From positions 7,153 through 71,152 of the forward strand of contig CAZXFF010000003.1 of NCBI GenBank assembly GCA_964640305.1: 64,000 nucleotides of DNA, read 5' to 3'. The notes under the pieces were generated by a model that saw only the letters and a program-made list of their open reading frames with translations, did no database searches and was not told the DNA's origin. Source of the DNA: Coprenecus sp964640305. Its GTDB lineage: Bacteria; Bacteroidota; Bacteroidia; Bacteroidales; UBA932. Shown in pieces: positions 13,923 through 22,706 of the stretch (positions are counted from its first letter, which is position 1; each line of letters opens with the position of its first letter). The position numbers and the translations under genes are program-made.

Positions 13923-16919
13923 ATGATACGACTTAATATTTACACTTTTTTTATTGTCGCAATTCTTCTTTTATCGTCATTATCGAATCCCGCATATTGC
14001 CAATACTATACTTTGGGAGGAGACCCCGGCAGGGCCAGATGGAATGTGATAAGAACTGACAACTTCCAATTAATCTATCCTGCTGAAATAGACTCTCTTG
14101 CAAGAATTTATCTCGCAAAACTTGAAGGCAGCAGGAATGCAGTCAACAAATCATTGGATATCAATCCCAAAAGGATTCCGGTCGTCCTGCACCCATATAC
14201 CACAATAAGCAACGGATCGGTAGCCTGGGCTCCGAAACGCATGGATCTCATTACAACACCTGATGCATATGATGCCGGTTCAGATCCTTGGACACACCAT
14301 CTGGTAACTCATGAATTACGTCACGTAGCCCAGATGGAACATTATACAAAAGGCATTTACAATGTGTTCTATTATCTTTTGGGGGAACAGGTATCCGGGA
14401 TAGGTGTCGGACTGTTCGTCCACAAGTATTTTCTGGAAGGGGATGCAGTAATATCCGAGACCGAATTTTCCCACGGAGGAAGAGGCAGGCAGGCTGATTT
14501 CACCAAATTCTACCGTGCAATGTATCTTAACGGACATTACCGCAACTATGACCAGCTTGTTCTCGGGTCGCACAAGCACTATACTCCAAACGAATATGCT
14601 TTCGGATATGCCTTGATAAGCTACCTCAGATACAAAACTGACGAATATGATATAAACAGTGTAATGTTTACGGATCCGGTAAAGTACTGGTACCGCCCTG
14701 GATATCTTCTGACCCCTATAAAGAAAGCCACCGGCCTTTCAATAGAAGAACATCTTTACAATGCCCAGACTTTTTTCACTGACATGTGGAAACAGGATTA
14801 CATGAACCGCGGGGAATATACAACTCCTGAAGCCGTAGAACTTGGCAGAAAACAGGAAAGACTTTATACGGAAGTAACCAACCCCATCATAATCAGGGAC
14901 TCCCTTTCCCCCTTTGACGGCCATGTACTGGCACTGAAAAACGGCATGCAGTATGCGAAATCCCTTATACTTATAGACTCTGCAGGGAAAGAGCGTTTTC
15001 TACATCACTTTAACCCTGTCTCTTCAAGGATGAGATACCATATCGGCACCGGAAAAGTTTACTGGACAGAGACCGTATCCAATGAAGCCGTAGATCTCGA
15101 AGATTTCTCCGCTCTCATGACAATGGACGTCAGATCCGGAAAAATATCAAGACTCTCAGGACGTTCCAGGTATTTCAATCCGGCACCATCGGTTACAGGG
15201 GATACCGTAGCGGTAGCCGAATACAGAATTTCCGGTTCCACCAGCCTGACCTTACTGGATGCATACAGCGGGAAACCGTTAATCAGCATTGACGCTCCGG
15301 ACGGGGGGCAGATAAAGGAGATTTCATTCTGTGGAAGCAGGATACATGCAACGGTTATCAAGGACAAAGGGTTGTCAATCTGCAGTTATACGGATGGAAA
15401 ATGGGAAGAAATCCTGCCACAGCAACACAGAGGGATCAACGGCATGAACTTTCACAAAGGCAAACTGTACTTTTCATCAGATCTGGACGGCGTTGTCAAC
15501 ATCTATGAATTCGATCCGGAAACCGCAGCGCTCACACGGATAACCAACTCTGAATACGGGGCTGACTACCCGTATTTCGACCCGGCTTCAGGAGACCTGT
15601 ACTATTCCGAATACAGCATGCAGGGATACAGGGCTGTTGTCAGCAACAGGAACAACCTGATACAGGACAGCGTATCCTTTTCGGACCCTTACAAGTTCCC
15701 GATGGCTGAGATCCTGACCCGCCAGATGAAAGAAGAGGATGTGGATGATCTTTTCATCGATACCCTGAATACTTTCGACACAAAAAGATATCCGGCAAAA
15801 AGATACAGCAAAATACTCAATGCTTTCAGGATTCATTCATGGATGCCTGTATATGTAAATATAGACAGGATAAAGACATTCAGCCTTCAGAATATTACAT
15901 TGACTGCATCATTGGGGGCCACAGTCTTGTCACAGAACACCTTGGGGAATATAGTGACAACATTGGGCTATGGCTTTGTAATGGACAATCTGTCCGGAAA
16001 CTTTTTCCACTCAGGCCATGCCAAAATAAATGCAAAACTATTCGGGAACCTGAATACAGAAGTCTCTGTTGACATAAATGAAAGAAATTCCTGGACATAC
16101 TTCTATGACTATGCATCCGGGAAACAGCAACTGCTTGAAAACAGCCACACTCCGCTCATATCCACCAGAGTCCTCGTATATTATCCTTTAAGGATAGATA
16201 GCAGAGGCTGGTACAGGTCACTTACCCCTCAGATTTCATGGAACTTCAGCAATGACCGGTTCTATTCATTCGCAGGTCCGGCCAACGGACCTGCCACCGA
16301 AGAACTTAACGGCAAGAATGAGTTTAGGAATGAACTGAGATACGGGATAAGTTACGGGCAGATAATTCCCACCGCCGATGCCCAGATTTATCCAAGATGG
16401 GGTTTCGGCATTACCGTTTACGGATCATCCGCACCATGGTCCAATGTAAATTTCGGTCATCTCGCATACCTAAACGGCTATATATACCTGCCAGGCATAA
16501 CACGCCAGCAGGGGCTCAAGCTTACCGCCACATTCCAGAAACAGTTTTCGGAAGGCAAACTGTATTACATGTCTGCATTTGCCAGTCTTCCGAGAGGATA
16601 CCGGAACAGTTATCCTTCGGAAACATTTGCAATGGCAACAATTGACTATGCTATTCCCATTCATCTTGGAGATTTCAGGATCGGACCAGTTTTCTATTTC
16701 CAAAGACTACAGCTTATACCGTTTGCCGACTATGCCATTGACAAGAGCCGCAATCAAAGAAGGGAATACTATTCATTCGGAAGTGACATACTTGTAGATT
16801 TTCACTTTATCAGACTTGGATTTCCGTTAAGCATGGGCATGAGATATGCTTACACCGGCCCGCAAGCAGATGCATCCAGACATTATTTCGGGTTTCTGTT
16901 CAACGTGTCTTTCAATTAG
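13923..16919 (+). CDS. Secreted zincin-like (HExxH) protein with beta-propeller and barrel-like C-terminus
   Basis: A 998-aa exported protein with a signal peptide ending near residue 26 (PAYCQ). Residues about 30-300 form a peptidase-MA/gluzincin-like domain with H-E-L-R-H at 130-134 and E-G-D-A near 172 as the likely third zinc ligand. The middle (about 330-600) has PD40/TolB-like propeller strands (for example GKLYFSSDLDGVVNIYEFD). The last 350 residues alternate aromatic strands and end GFLFNVSFN, like an outer-membrane barrel C-terminus. The likely location is the outer membrane; substrate unknown. Its stop overlaps the convergent uvrC stop by 4 bp. Confidence 0.82.
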   Translation: MIRLNIYTFFIVAILLLSSLSNPAYCQYYTLGGDPGRARWNVIRTDNFQLIYPAEIDSLARIYLAKLEGSRNAVNKSLDINPKRIPVVLHPYTTISNGSVAWAPKRMDLITTPDAYDAGSDPWTHHLVTHELRHVAQMEHYTKGIYNVFYYLLGEQVSGIGVGLFVHKYFLEGDAVISETEFSHGGRGRQADFTKFYRAMYLNGHYRNYDQLVLGSHKHYTPNEYAFGYALISYLRYKTDEYDINSVMFTDPVKYWYRPGYLLTPIKKATGLSIEEHLYNAQTFFTDMWKQDYMNRGEYTTPEAVELGRKQERLYTEVTNPIIIRDSLSPFDGHVLALKNGMQYAKSLILIDSAGKERFLHHFNPVSSRMRYHIGTGKVYWTETVSNEAVDLEDFSALMTMDVRSGKISRLSGRSRYFNPAPSVTGDTVAVAEYRISGSTSLTLLDAYSGKPLISIDAPDGGQIKEISFCGSRIHATVIKDKGLSICSYTDGKWEEILPQQHRGINGMNFHKGKLYFSSDLDGVVNIYEFDPETAALTRITNSEYGADYPYFDPASGDLYYSEYSMQGYRAVVSNRNNLIQDSVSFSDPYKFPMAEILTRQMKEEDVDDLFIDTLNTFDTKRYPAKRYSKILNAFRIHSWMPVYVNIDRIKTFSLQNITLTASLGATVLSQNTLGNIVTTLGYGFVMDNLSGNFFHSGHAKINAKLFGNLNTEVSVDINERNSWTYFYDYASGKQQLLENSHTPLISTRVLVYYPLRIDSRGWYRSLTPQISWNFSNDRFYSFAGPANGPATEELNGKNEFRNELRYGISYGQIIPTADAQIYPRWGFGITVYGSSAPWSNVNFGHLAYLNGYIYLPGITRQQGLKLTATFQKQFSEGKLYYMSAFASLPRGYRNSYPSETFAMATIDYAIPIHLGDFRIGPVFYFQRLQLIPFADYAIDKSRNQRREYYSFGSDILVDFHFIRLGFPLSMGMRYAYTGPQADASRHYFGFLFNVSFN

Positions 16920-18775
16920 ACAGTATCGAGTCCGAAATACGCAAACAGAGCATTCGCACTTTTACGGCCAATAACATTGACGATCTCACGGTAAGGAGTA
17001 TTCTTCACACGGGTAACCGTTTTGTATTTGGCTATGAGCTTCTCTCTGCTTACGGCACCTACTCCAGGTATATTGTCCAGCTCCGAAACAAGGGAAGAAG
17101 CACTTCTGCGTTTGCGGTGGTGAGTAATCCCGAATCTGTGGGCTTCATCCCTTATCTGCATAATAAGTTTGAGGGATGTGGAGTTACGGTCGATGAAATG
17201 CGGATACGGATCTCCCGGAACAATGATTTCTTCCATACGCTTCGCAATTCCTATCAACGTGACTTTGCCGATAAGCCCGAGTTCGTCAAGGGCATCGTAT
17301 GCTGCATGTACCTGACCTTTTCCCCCATCAATTACAATAAGCTGGGGAAGCGTCTGACCTTCTGCCAGCATTCTGGAATAGCGCCTGTTCACAACCTCTT
17401 TCATCGAAGCGAAGTCATTTGCTCCGACTACTGTCCTGATATTGAAATGCCGGTAATCCTTTTTGGAAGGAGCTGCATTACGGAAAACCACACACGAGGC
17501 AACCGGATTGGTCCCCTGGATATTGGAATTGTCAAAACATTCGATATGTTCGGGAAGGACAGCCATTTCGAGGTCTTTGCGTAGATTTTCCATGACTCGC
17601 ATAGCATGGCTTTCAGGAGATTTTATGGATTCCTGCTTGAGTCTTTCGAATTTCATGGCTGCTGCATTCTTGCGGCTGAGCTCCATCAGGCTCATCCTTT
17701 CTCCTTTTACGGGCACCGTAAGCTTTGCAGGCAATACGGATTCCGAAATCTCAGGCAAAAAAGGGACAAGGATTTCGGATGGAGGATCTGCAGGATTTTC
17801 CACGTTGCTTACCATATTCAGTTTTGAGTATATTTCCGCCATGAATGACCCCAGGACATCTGCCTGGTCTTCTTCTATCTTCATGTTTATTTCCATATTG
17901 ATGGACTGGATCACACATCCGTTTGATACCCTGATGAAATTACCGAAAGCATCTTCCCCTTCAAATATGATATAAAAGACATCTGCGCTATACCCGGAAA
18001 CCCCGACAATAGAGGATCTGGAATAATGCTCCTCCAGCAGGACTTTTTTCTCTTTCCACTCATGGGCCTCTTCAAATTTAAGTTCCGATGCCGCTTTCCG
18101 CATTCTGGAGTCAAAATCCCGGATAAGGGCAGTACTGTTCCCGTTCAGTATCTGACGGCAGGAAGCTATATATCCGGCATATTCCTCTGCAGAAACTTTG
18201 CCGACACATGGTCCCCCGCATTTCCCGAGATGATAATTAAGACAGACCTTATACTTGCCTGCTGCAATATTCTCTTCAGTAAGCGACAGCTTGCAGGTCC
18301 TCAACCTGTATAAGGATGATAAAAGGGAAAGCAGATTATGGGCATGCATTGCAGAACTGTAAGGACCGAAATACCTTGAGCCGTCATTTACATAACGCCT
18401 TGTGATAAGTATCCTCGGAAACGGTTCATTCCTGATGCATATCCAGGGATATGTCTTCCCGTCTTTCAGGAGGATGTTGTAACGGGGCTGGAGCTGTTTT
18501 ATCAGATTATTCTCCAGAAGAAAAGCATCAGACTCCGAATCAACTACCGTATGCAGGATATCTGCAATCTTCGACACCATGACAGTAGTCTTCCGGCTTA
18601 ACCCGTTTGGCCTGAAATACTGCGAAACCCTTTTGTTCAGGTCCTTTGCCTTCCCGACATATATCACCGTCCCTGTTTTATCCAAAAACCTGTAAACACC
18701 TGGGCAATGAGGCAGCATCCGCAGCTTTTCCGAAAGATGCAGTTCAGACACAGGACCGGAATTTTCGTTCTCCAT
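16916..18775 (-). CDS. uvrC: UvrABC system protein C (excinuclease subunit)
   Basis: A 619-aa excinuclease subunit that makes both incisions around a bulky lesion after UvrA/UvrB recognition. The GIY-YIG nuclease is at about 20-100 (GVYRFLDKTGTVIYVGKAKD), then a Cys-containing loop, a UVR segment (about 200-240), an RNase H-like endonuclease domain (ECFDNSNIQGTNPVASCVVF and DGGKGQVHAA), and a C-terminal helix-hairpin-helix (LDNIPGVGAVSREKLIAKY). I start it at 18775 (MENENS) because the in-frame start at 18823 overlaps the divergent gene and its promoter. Normal length for UvrC. Confidence 0.96.
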   Translation of the reverse strand: MENENSGPVSELHLSEKLRMLPHCPGVYRFLDKTGTVIYVGKAKDLNKRVSQYFRPNGLSRKTTVMVSKIADILHTVVDSESDAFLLENNLIKQLQPRYNILLKDGKTYPWICIRNEPFPRILITRRYVNDGSRYFGPYSSAMHAHNLLSLLSSLYRLRTCKLSLTEENIAAGKYKVCLNYHLGKCGGPCVGKVSAEEYAGYIASCRQILNGNSTALIRDFDSRMRKAASELKFEEAHEWKEKKVLLEEHYSRSSIVGVSGYSADVFYIIFEGEDAFGNFIRVSNGCVIQSINMEINMKIEEDQADVLGSFMAEIYSKLNMVSNVENPADPPSEILVPFLPEISESVLPAKLTVPVKGERMSLMELSRKNAAAMKFERLKQESIKSPESHAMRVMENLRKDLEMAVLPEHIECFDNSNIQGTNPVASCVVFRNAAPSKKDYRHFNIRTVVGANDFASMKEVVNRRYSRMLAEGQTLPQLIVIDGGKGQVHAAYDALDELGLIGKVTLIGIAKRMEEIIVPGDPYPHFIDRNSTSLKLIMQIRDEAHRFGITHHRKRRSASSLVSELDNIPGVGAVSREKLIAKYKTVTRVKNTPYREIVNVIGRKSANALFAYFGLDTV

Positions 18776-18786
18776 TGTAAAATTTA

Positions 18787-18794
18787 TATATTTG
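18787..18794 (+). promoter_or_regulatory. -7 box (TATATTTG) for the OlsF-like gene
   Basis: TATATTTG, 23 bp before the ATG at 18818. Confidence 0.65.
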
Positions 18795-18804
18795 CGCAGA
18801 AATT

Positions 18805-18812
18805 CAAACCTA
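18805..18812 (-). promoter_or_regulatory. -7 box (TAGGTTTG) for uvrC
   Basis: TAGGTTTG on the minus strand, 29 bp before the uvrC ATG. Because this box lies downstream of the plus-strand box at 18787, the two 5' leaders would overlap antisense to each other. Confidence 0.45.
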
Positions 18813-18817
18813 AAACA

Positions 18818-20605
18818 ATGCATAGGCCCAAGGACTCCGCTGCTACAAATGTAATCAATAAATCCGATATCCGGAATGCTATCGGCATTAAAGGACCTGC
18901 CGGTTCTCTTGCAGCCTCCCTGATCATGTCAGTATCCGGACTGAACAAAATCAACAGGATATATCCATCCTTCTCAAAATATTCCGGGACAGAATTCACG
19001 GCTGCAGCCATGAAGGCTTTCCGGATATCTACGGACATACGCACTGAAGATCTGTCAAATATCCCAGAGAAAGGACCATTCATAATAGTTTCAAACCATC
19101 CTTTCGGAGGATGGGACGGCATAGTACTCTATGACACAGTCGCAAGAATACGCCCTGATTTCAGGATTTTCGCCAATTATATCCTCTCATTGATCCCGAA
19201 TATGAAAGACTGCTTCCTCGCAGTAAATCCCTTTACATCAAAAAAAGGATTCAACAGTTTCCGAGGGCTCAAAGAAGGAAAGACCCATCTTGAGAACGGG
19301 TCATGTCTCGGCATATTCCCTGCCGGGGAAGTTTCCACATATTACGGGAAAAAACAGCCTGCCGACAAAGACTGGAACGGAGGTATCATGAAGCTTGTCC
19401 GGAATGCCGGCTGCACTGTCATACCTGTATATTTTGACGGTACCAACTCAAAATGGTTCCATTTTGTGGGAAAGATACATCCGTCATTGCGTACCCTGAA
19501 TCTTGCTAACGAACTTATAAAAAGAAGAGGCCAGACCATTACTATGCGGATAGGCAAGCCTGTTCCTGCAGGAGAAATAGCAAAATTCACCAACATTGAA
19601 GAAATGGGCGCCTATCTGAAAAACAGGGTATATGCACTTGAAGGGACTGCCCCCAGCAATAATCCGGTGTTCAATGTGTCCGCCTCCCAACATCCGATAG
19701 TCCCCCCTCTGCCTTCGACTGTCCTGGAACAGGAAATAAACCGCCTCGTTCCATTATTCGAAGTTGCCAGGTACCAGTGCTTTCTCACCGATTCCAGGGA
19801 CATACCGGGGCTGATGAGAGAAATCGGAAGGAAAAGGGAGGAATCTTTCCGGCAGGTTGGAGAAGGGACCGGAAAAGAACTGGATACTGACAGGTTCGAC
19901 GAATACTACAAACATCTTGTACTGTGGGACAAGGATGAGTCGAAACTGGTTGGCGCCTACCGTCTAGGGATAGGTCCAGAAATTATGGATAAATATGGAG
20001 TCGAAGGATTCTATACAAACACATTGTTCAATTTCACTCCAGCATTCACAGAAAAACTGTCCCAATCCATCGAATTGGGCCGTTCGTTTGTTTCTGTGGA
20101 ATACAAAAAGGAAGCTCTACCTTTAATGCTACTTATTAAAGGATTACTATATACGGTAATTAAATATGACAACATAAAGTATTTATTTGGACCTGCAAGC
20201 ATATCAAGCTGGATACCAAAATACTATACATCACTATTAGTATATTCAATGCAATATTTTGTCTCTGTTGAGAACAAGGGACTGGTATCAGCGAAAACAC
20301 CATTCGAATACAATTTTCTACGTACCGACATAGATGTCCTGCTGAAAGGAAAGACAGACAACATCGACTTCCTGGACAAATACCTACAGCGTATAAGCAA
20401 CGGCTATTGCCGGTTCCCTACCCTCATAAAAAAATATCTTAAACTGAATGCCCAGATCCTGACTTTCAATGTTGATAAGGAATTCAACTACTGCGTAGAC
20501 GGAATGATATTCCTGGACATTGACACGGTTCCGAGAAGTGAAGTCCTGCTGCTCACAAAAGGAAGTGATAATCCGGAAAAGCTTCTGGAAAGGTTTACAC
20601 TATAA
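18818..20605 (+). CDS. Bifunctional OlsF-type aminolipid synthase (PlsC-like acyltransferase + OlsB-like N-acyltransferase)
   Basis: A 595-aa fusion. Residues about 60-290 are a lysophospholipid-acyltransferase domain with NHPFGGWDG (the H...D catalytic motif) and GIFPAGEVS. Residues about 320-595 are a GNAT-like, hemolysin/OlsB-type domain with VARYQCFLTDS, the conserved GFYTNTLFNFTPAF and SIELGRSFVSVEY. Known OlsF proteins make ornithine lipids by N-acylation (C-terminal half) and O-acylation (N-terminal half); Bacteroides uses separate GlsB/GlsA for glycine lipids. Either amino-acid head group is possible here. An AT-rich codon patch lies at about 20100-20290. Starts earlier than 18818 would run into uvrC. 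Confidence 0.85.
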   Translation: MHRPKDSAATNVINKSDIRNAIGIKGPAGSLAASLIMSVSGLNKINRIYPSFSKYSGTEFTAAAMKAFRISTDIRTEDLSNIPEKGPFIIVSNHPFGGWDGIVLYDTVARIRPDFRIFANYILSLIPNMKDCFLAVNPFTSKKGFNSFRGLKEGKTHLENGSCLGIFPAGEVSTYYGKKQPADKDWNGGIMKLVRNAGCTVIPVYFDGTNSKWFHFVGKIHPSLRTLNLANELIKRRGQTITMRIGKPVPAGEIAKFTNIEEMGAYLKNRVYALEGTAPSNNPVFNVSASQHPIVPPLPSTVLEQEINRLVPLFEVARYQCFLTDSRDIPGLMREIGRKREESFRQVGEGTGKELDTDRFDEYYKHLVLWDKDESKLVGAYRLGIGPEIMDKYGVEGFYTNTLFNFTPAFTEKLSQSIELGRSFVSVEYKKEALPLMLLIKGLLYTVIKYDNIKYLFGPASISSWIPKYYTSLLVYSMQYFVSVENKGLVSAKTPFEYNFLRTDIDVLLKGKTDNIDFLDKYLQRISNGYCRFPTLIKKYLKLNAQILTFNVDKEFNYCVDGMIFLDIDTVPRSEVLLLTKGSDNPEKLLERFTL

Positions 20606-20607
20606 CG

Positions 20608-20832
20608 TCACGGTACAGGATCATACCCGCTGCCACCCCACGGATGACAGCGCAGCAGTCTGCGCACTGTAAGCCAGGTTCCTTTGAAGGGGCCGTGTTT
20701 CCTCAAAGCCTGCAATGCATACTGCGAACATGTCGGAGTAAAACGGCAGGATGCAGGCGTAAACGGGGATATGCATACCTGATAGAACCTTACCAGAAAT
20801 ACCAGAGGGAACACCGCTATCTTCCTTAACAT
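20608..20832 (-). CDS. yidD: Membrane protein insertion efficiency factor YidD
   Basis: A 74-aa peripheral membrane protein that assists YidC-dependent insertion. Family motifs follow in order: LVRFYQVCISPFTPASCRF, T-P-T-C-S-Q-Y-A, and R-L-L-R-C-H-P-W-G-G-S-G-Y-D-P-V. I start at 20832 (MLRKIAVF), 4 bp after the rnpA stop; the longer in-frame start at 20883 would overlap rnpA by 47 bp and add a non-conserved stretch. The rnpA-yidD order is the usual one across bacteria. Confidence 0.95.
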   Translation of the reverse strand: MLRKIAVFPLVFLVRFYQVCISPFTPASCRFTPTCSQYALQALRKHGPFKGTWLTVRRLLRCHPWGGSGYDPVP

Positions 20833-20836
20833 CAAT

Positions 20837-21142
20837 CTAAATCTTTTCCAGTGTGTTTCTGAGACCTTCGACGATTGATCCATAATCCAGAACTTGGGAT
20901 GAAATATATACGAGCAGAATATGTTTGCCTGAAAGTGAAGGAAAATCCCCTTTCATATGCCGGAAGGCTTCTTTCGTCCTTCTTCTCAACAGATTTCTTT
21001 TTACAGCCCTCTTGAAAATTTTCTTCGGGACAGATACTATGACATCCCCAGGACTGTCCGTACCGCTTTCCAGAATATACATTCTGTAAGGATACGACTG
21101 TATCTTTTTCCCGGACGAATATATGGAACTGACCGAAACCAT
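20837..21142 (-). CDS. rnpA: Ribonuclease P protein component, short N-terminus
   Basis: A 101-aa protein subunit of RNase P, which removes 5' leaders from pre-tRNAs with the RnpB RNA. The RNR-box region KRAVKRNLLRRRTKEAFR and the preceding VSVPKKIFK strand identify it. It begins directly at the segment matching the GK.....YP.R strand, so the first 15-20 residues usual in the family (the F/L-x-K-x-E-R-L helix) are missing. The upstream in-frame codons run into the preceding gene and show no homology. Either the protein is naturally short or a start or frame error lies nearby. It begins 5 bp after the stop of the lipoprotein gene. Confidence 0.88.
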   Translation of the reverse strand: MVSVSSIYSSGKKIQSYPYRMYILESGTDSPGDVIVSVPKKIFKRAVKRNLLRRRTKEAFRHMKGDFPSLSGKHILLVYISSQVLDYGSIVEGLRNTLEKI

Positions 21143-21147
21143 ACCAC

Positions 21148-21942
21148 TTAGTTTGATGATATGAAAGACAAAACATACCTGTCTTCCCCGGCAATCAGAA
21201 TGAGGCGGTTTGTCTTCCTGGAGGCTGTCTCAATTCTGAAACATGCAGTTTCCCATACATCCGGCATACCGAAGACGGAGTTGTCATACAGCACCATTGC
21301 CAGAAAATCGCTGTACTTGTAGTATCTGTCTGTAGCATTCCCCTTCTTCCAGTCATTCTCTCCGGTTCTTGTATAAAAGACAAGGGCCCCATCGTCCTTG
21401 AACTGCAGCCTGTAATCCTGGAATGCTTCTTCATTCTTCGTATTGAACTGCCATATACCGGATATGGAATCAACAGCGGCATAGGAAGAATGAAGCTTTT
21501 CCATACCTAGGGTTGTAAATTCAGACTGCGCTTCCTTTCCGTTCACGGAGAAGGAACGGACTCCTAGAACCAGAGAAGAATCTTCATGGGACACAAAATC
21601 GTAGACATATTCTACAGCCAATGGTTCATAATTGCCGAAAAGCCCTGAAAATTGTCCCTTTACAGTCAGGTCACAGCAATATACTTCATAAGAAAGACGG
21701 TTGCTGCTCCATACGTGTCCGGTATCTGTAACGGCTATGCCTGAATAAACCAAAGAACCTGACTCGTCGAATTGCATAAAGAAACAATCCCTGTCAGACA
21801 GAACACTGCCGTCTATTGTATTGACAATCCACATACCTTTGATGTTCTCCCTGTTATAGGCAGGGTTCACCTTACTGCAGGAAACAGCTGAAAGCAGGCA
21901 GATTACAGCGGACAGACAGATATATTTCCGCAAATACAACAT
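21148..21942 (-). CDS. Predicted lipocalin-like lipoprotein
   Basis: A 264-aa lipoprotein: signal peptide with lipobox AVSC (Cys22), then two similar beta-rich halves, each opening with a G-x-W motif (IKGMWIVNTIDG near 34 and ISGIWQFNTKNEE near 160), as in Bacteroidota lipocalin-like domains. Function unknown. It separates hemD (2 bp upstream) from rnpA (5 bp downstream), so all five genes from DUF4271 to yidD probably share a transcript. The two halves suggest an internal duplication. Confidence 0.8.
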   Translation of the reverse strand: MLYLRKYICLSAVICLLSAVSCSKVNPAYNRENIKGMWIVNTIDGSVLSDRDCFFMQFDESGSLVYSGIAVTDTGHVWSSNRLSYEVYCCDLTVKGQFSGLFGNYEPLAVEYVYDFVSHEDSSLVLGVRSFSVNGKEAQSEFTTLGMEKLHSSYAAVDSISGIWQFNTKNEEAFQDYRLQFKDDGALVFYTRTGENDWKKGNATDRYYKYSDFLAMVLYDNSVFGMPDVWETACFRIETASRKTNRLILIAGEDRYVLSFISSN

Positions 21943-21944
21943 TC

Positions 21945-22688
21945 CTACCTGTTCTTCTCCATATATAACAATACTGCCTTGGAAACTGAAGGAGCTTCAG
22001 GAGTAGGTGCCTCAACCTCGACATTGAACCCATGTTCCTTCAGGGACTTGGCTGTTGTAACACCGTAAGTGACAAAAAGGAGATCCTCCTGCTTGAACTC
22101 GGGAAGATTGTGCAAAAGCGACTTTACATCAGAAGGGCTATAGAATACCACCATCTGGTAGGACTTCCAGTCTATACTTTTAAGATCACTGTATACAGTC
22201 TTGCTGAATACGGCATTTCCGAATTTCAGGCCTGCTGCCGTGAATGCCTTTATAACATCCGGCTTTACTGCATCAGTCGCAGCCAGCAGGAAGTTTTCGT
22301 TCTTATGCTTTGAACCGATGACATCGAGCACAGACTCCGTAGTCCCTTTTCCGAAGAAAATTTTCCTTTTCCTGTAAATGATATGCTTCTGCAGGTACAG
22401 TGCTATATTTTCGGTCGTACAGAAATACTTCATGGTTTCAGGAACACTTATCCTCATTTCTTCGCAAATGGAAAAGAAAGCATCTATCGATGACTTTGCT
22501 GAAAAAAATATGGCTGTATAATCCAATATTGCCACTCTCTGTGCCCTGAATTCCTTAGCGGTTACTGGCTCTATCCTGAAAAAGGGGAAATAATCTATAT
22601 GGACCCCATATTTGGCGGTAATTTCTGAAAACGGGGACTGGGTATTGCCGGGAGCCGGCTGCGACACTAAAATATTTTTAACTTCCAT
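21945..22688 (-). CDS. hemD: Uroporphyrinogen-III synthase (HemD) family protein
   Basis: A 247-aa protein with the weakly conserved HemD fold: an N-terminal lobe starting NILVSQPAPG, a middle FFSAKSSIDAFF, and a C-terminal VVFYSPSDVKSLL plus FVTYGVTTAKSLKEHGF. HemD cyclises hydroxymethylbilane to uroporphyrinogen III. In Bacteroidota this gene usually sits between a DUF4271 gene and rnpA, as here, although many gut members lack the rest of the haem pathway, so the real substrate may differ. Confidence 0.82.
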   Translation of the reverse strand: MEVKNILVSQPAPGNTQSPFSEITAKYGVHIDYFPFFRIEPVTAKEFRAQRVAILDYTAIFFSAKSSIDAFFSICEEMRISVPETMKYFCTTENIALYLQKHIIYRKRKIFFGKGTTESVLDVIGSKHKNENFLLAATDAVKPDVIKAFTAAGLKFGNAVFSKTVYSDLKSIDWKSYQMVVFYSPSDVKSLLHNLPEFKQEDLLFVTYGVTTAKSLKEHGFNVEVEAPTPEAPSVSKAVLLYMEKNR

Positions 22689-22706
22689 CTCTCTGGTTAT
22701 GAATTT

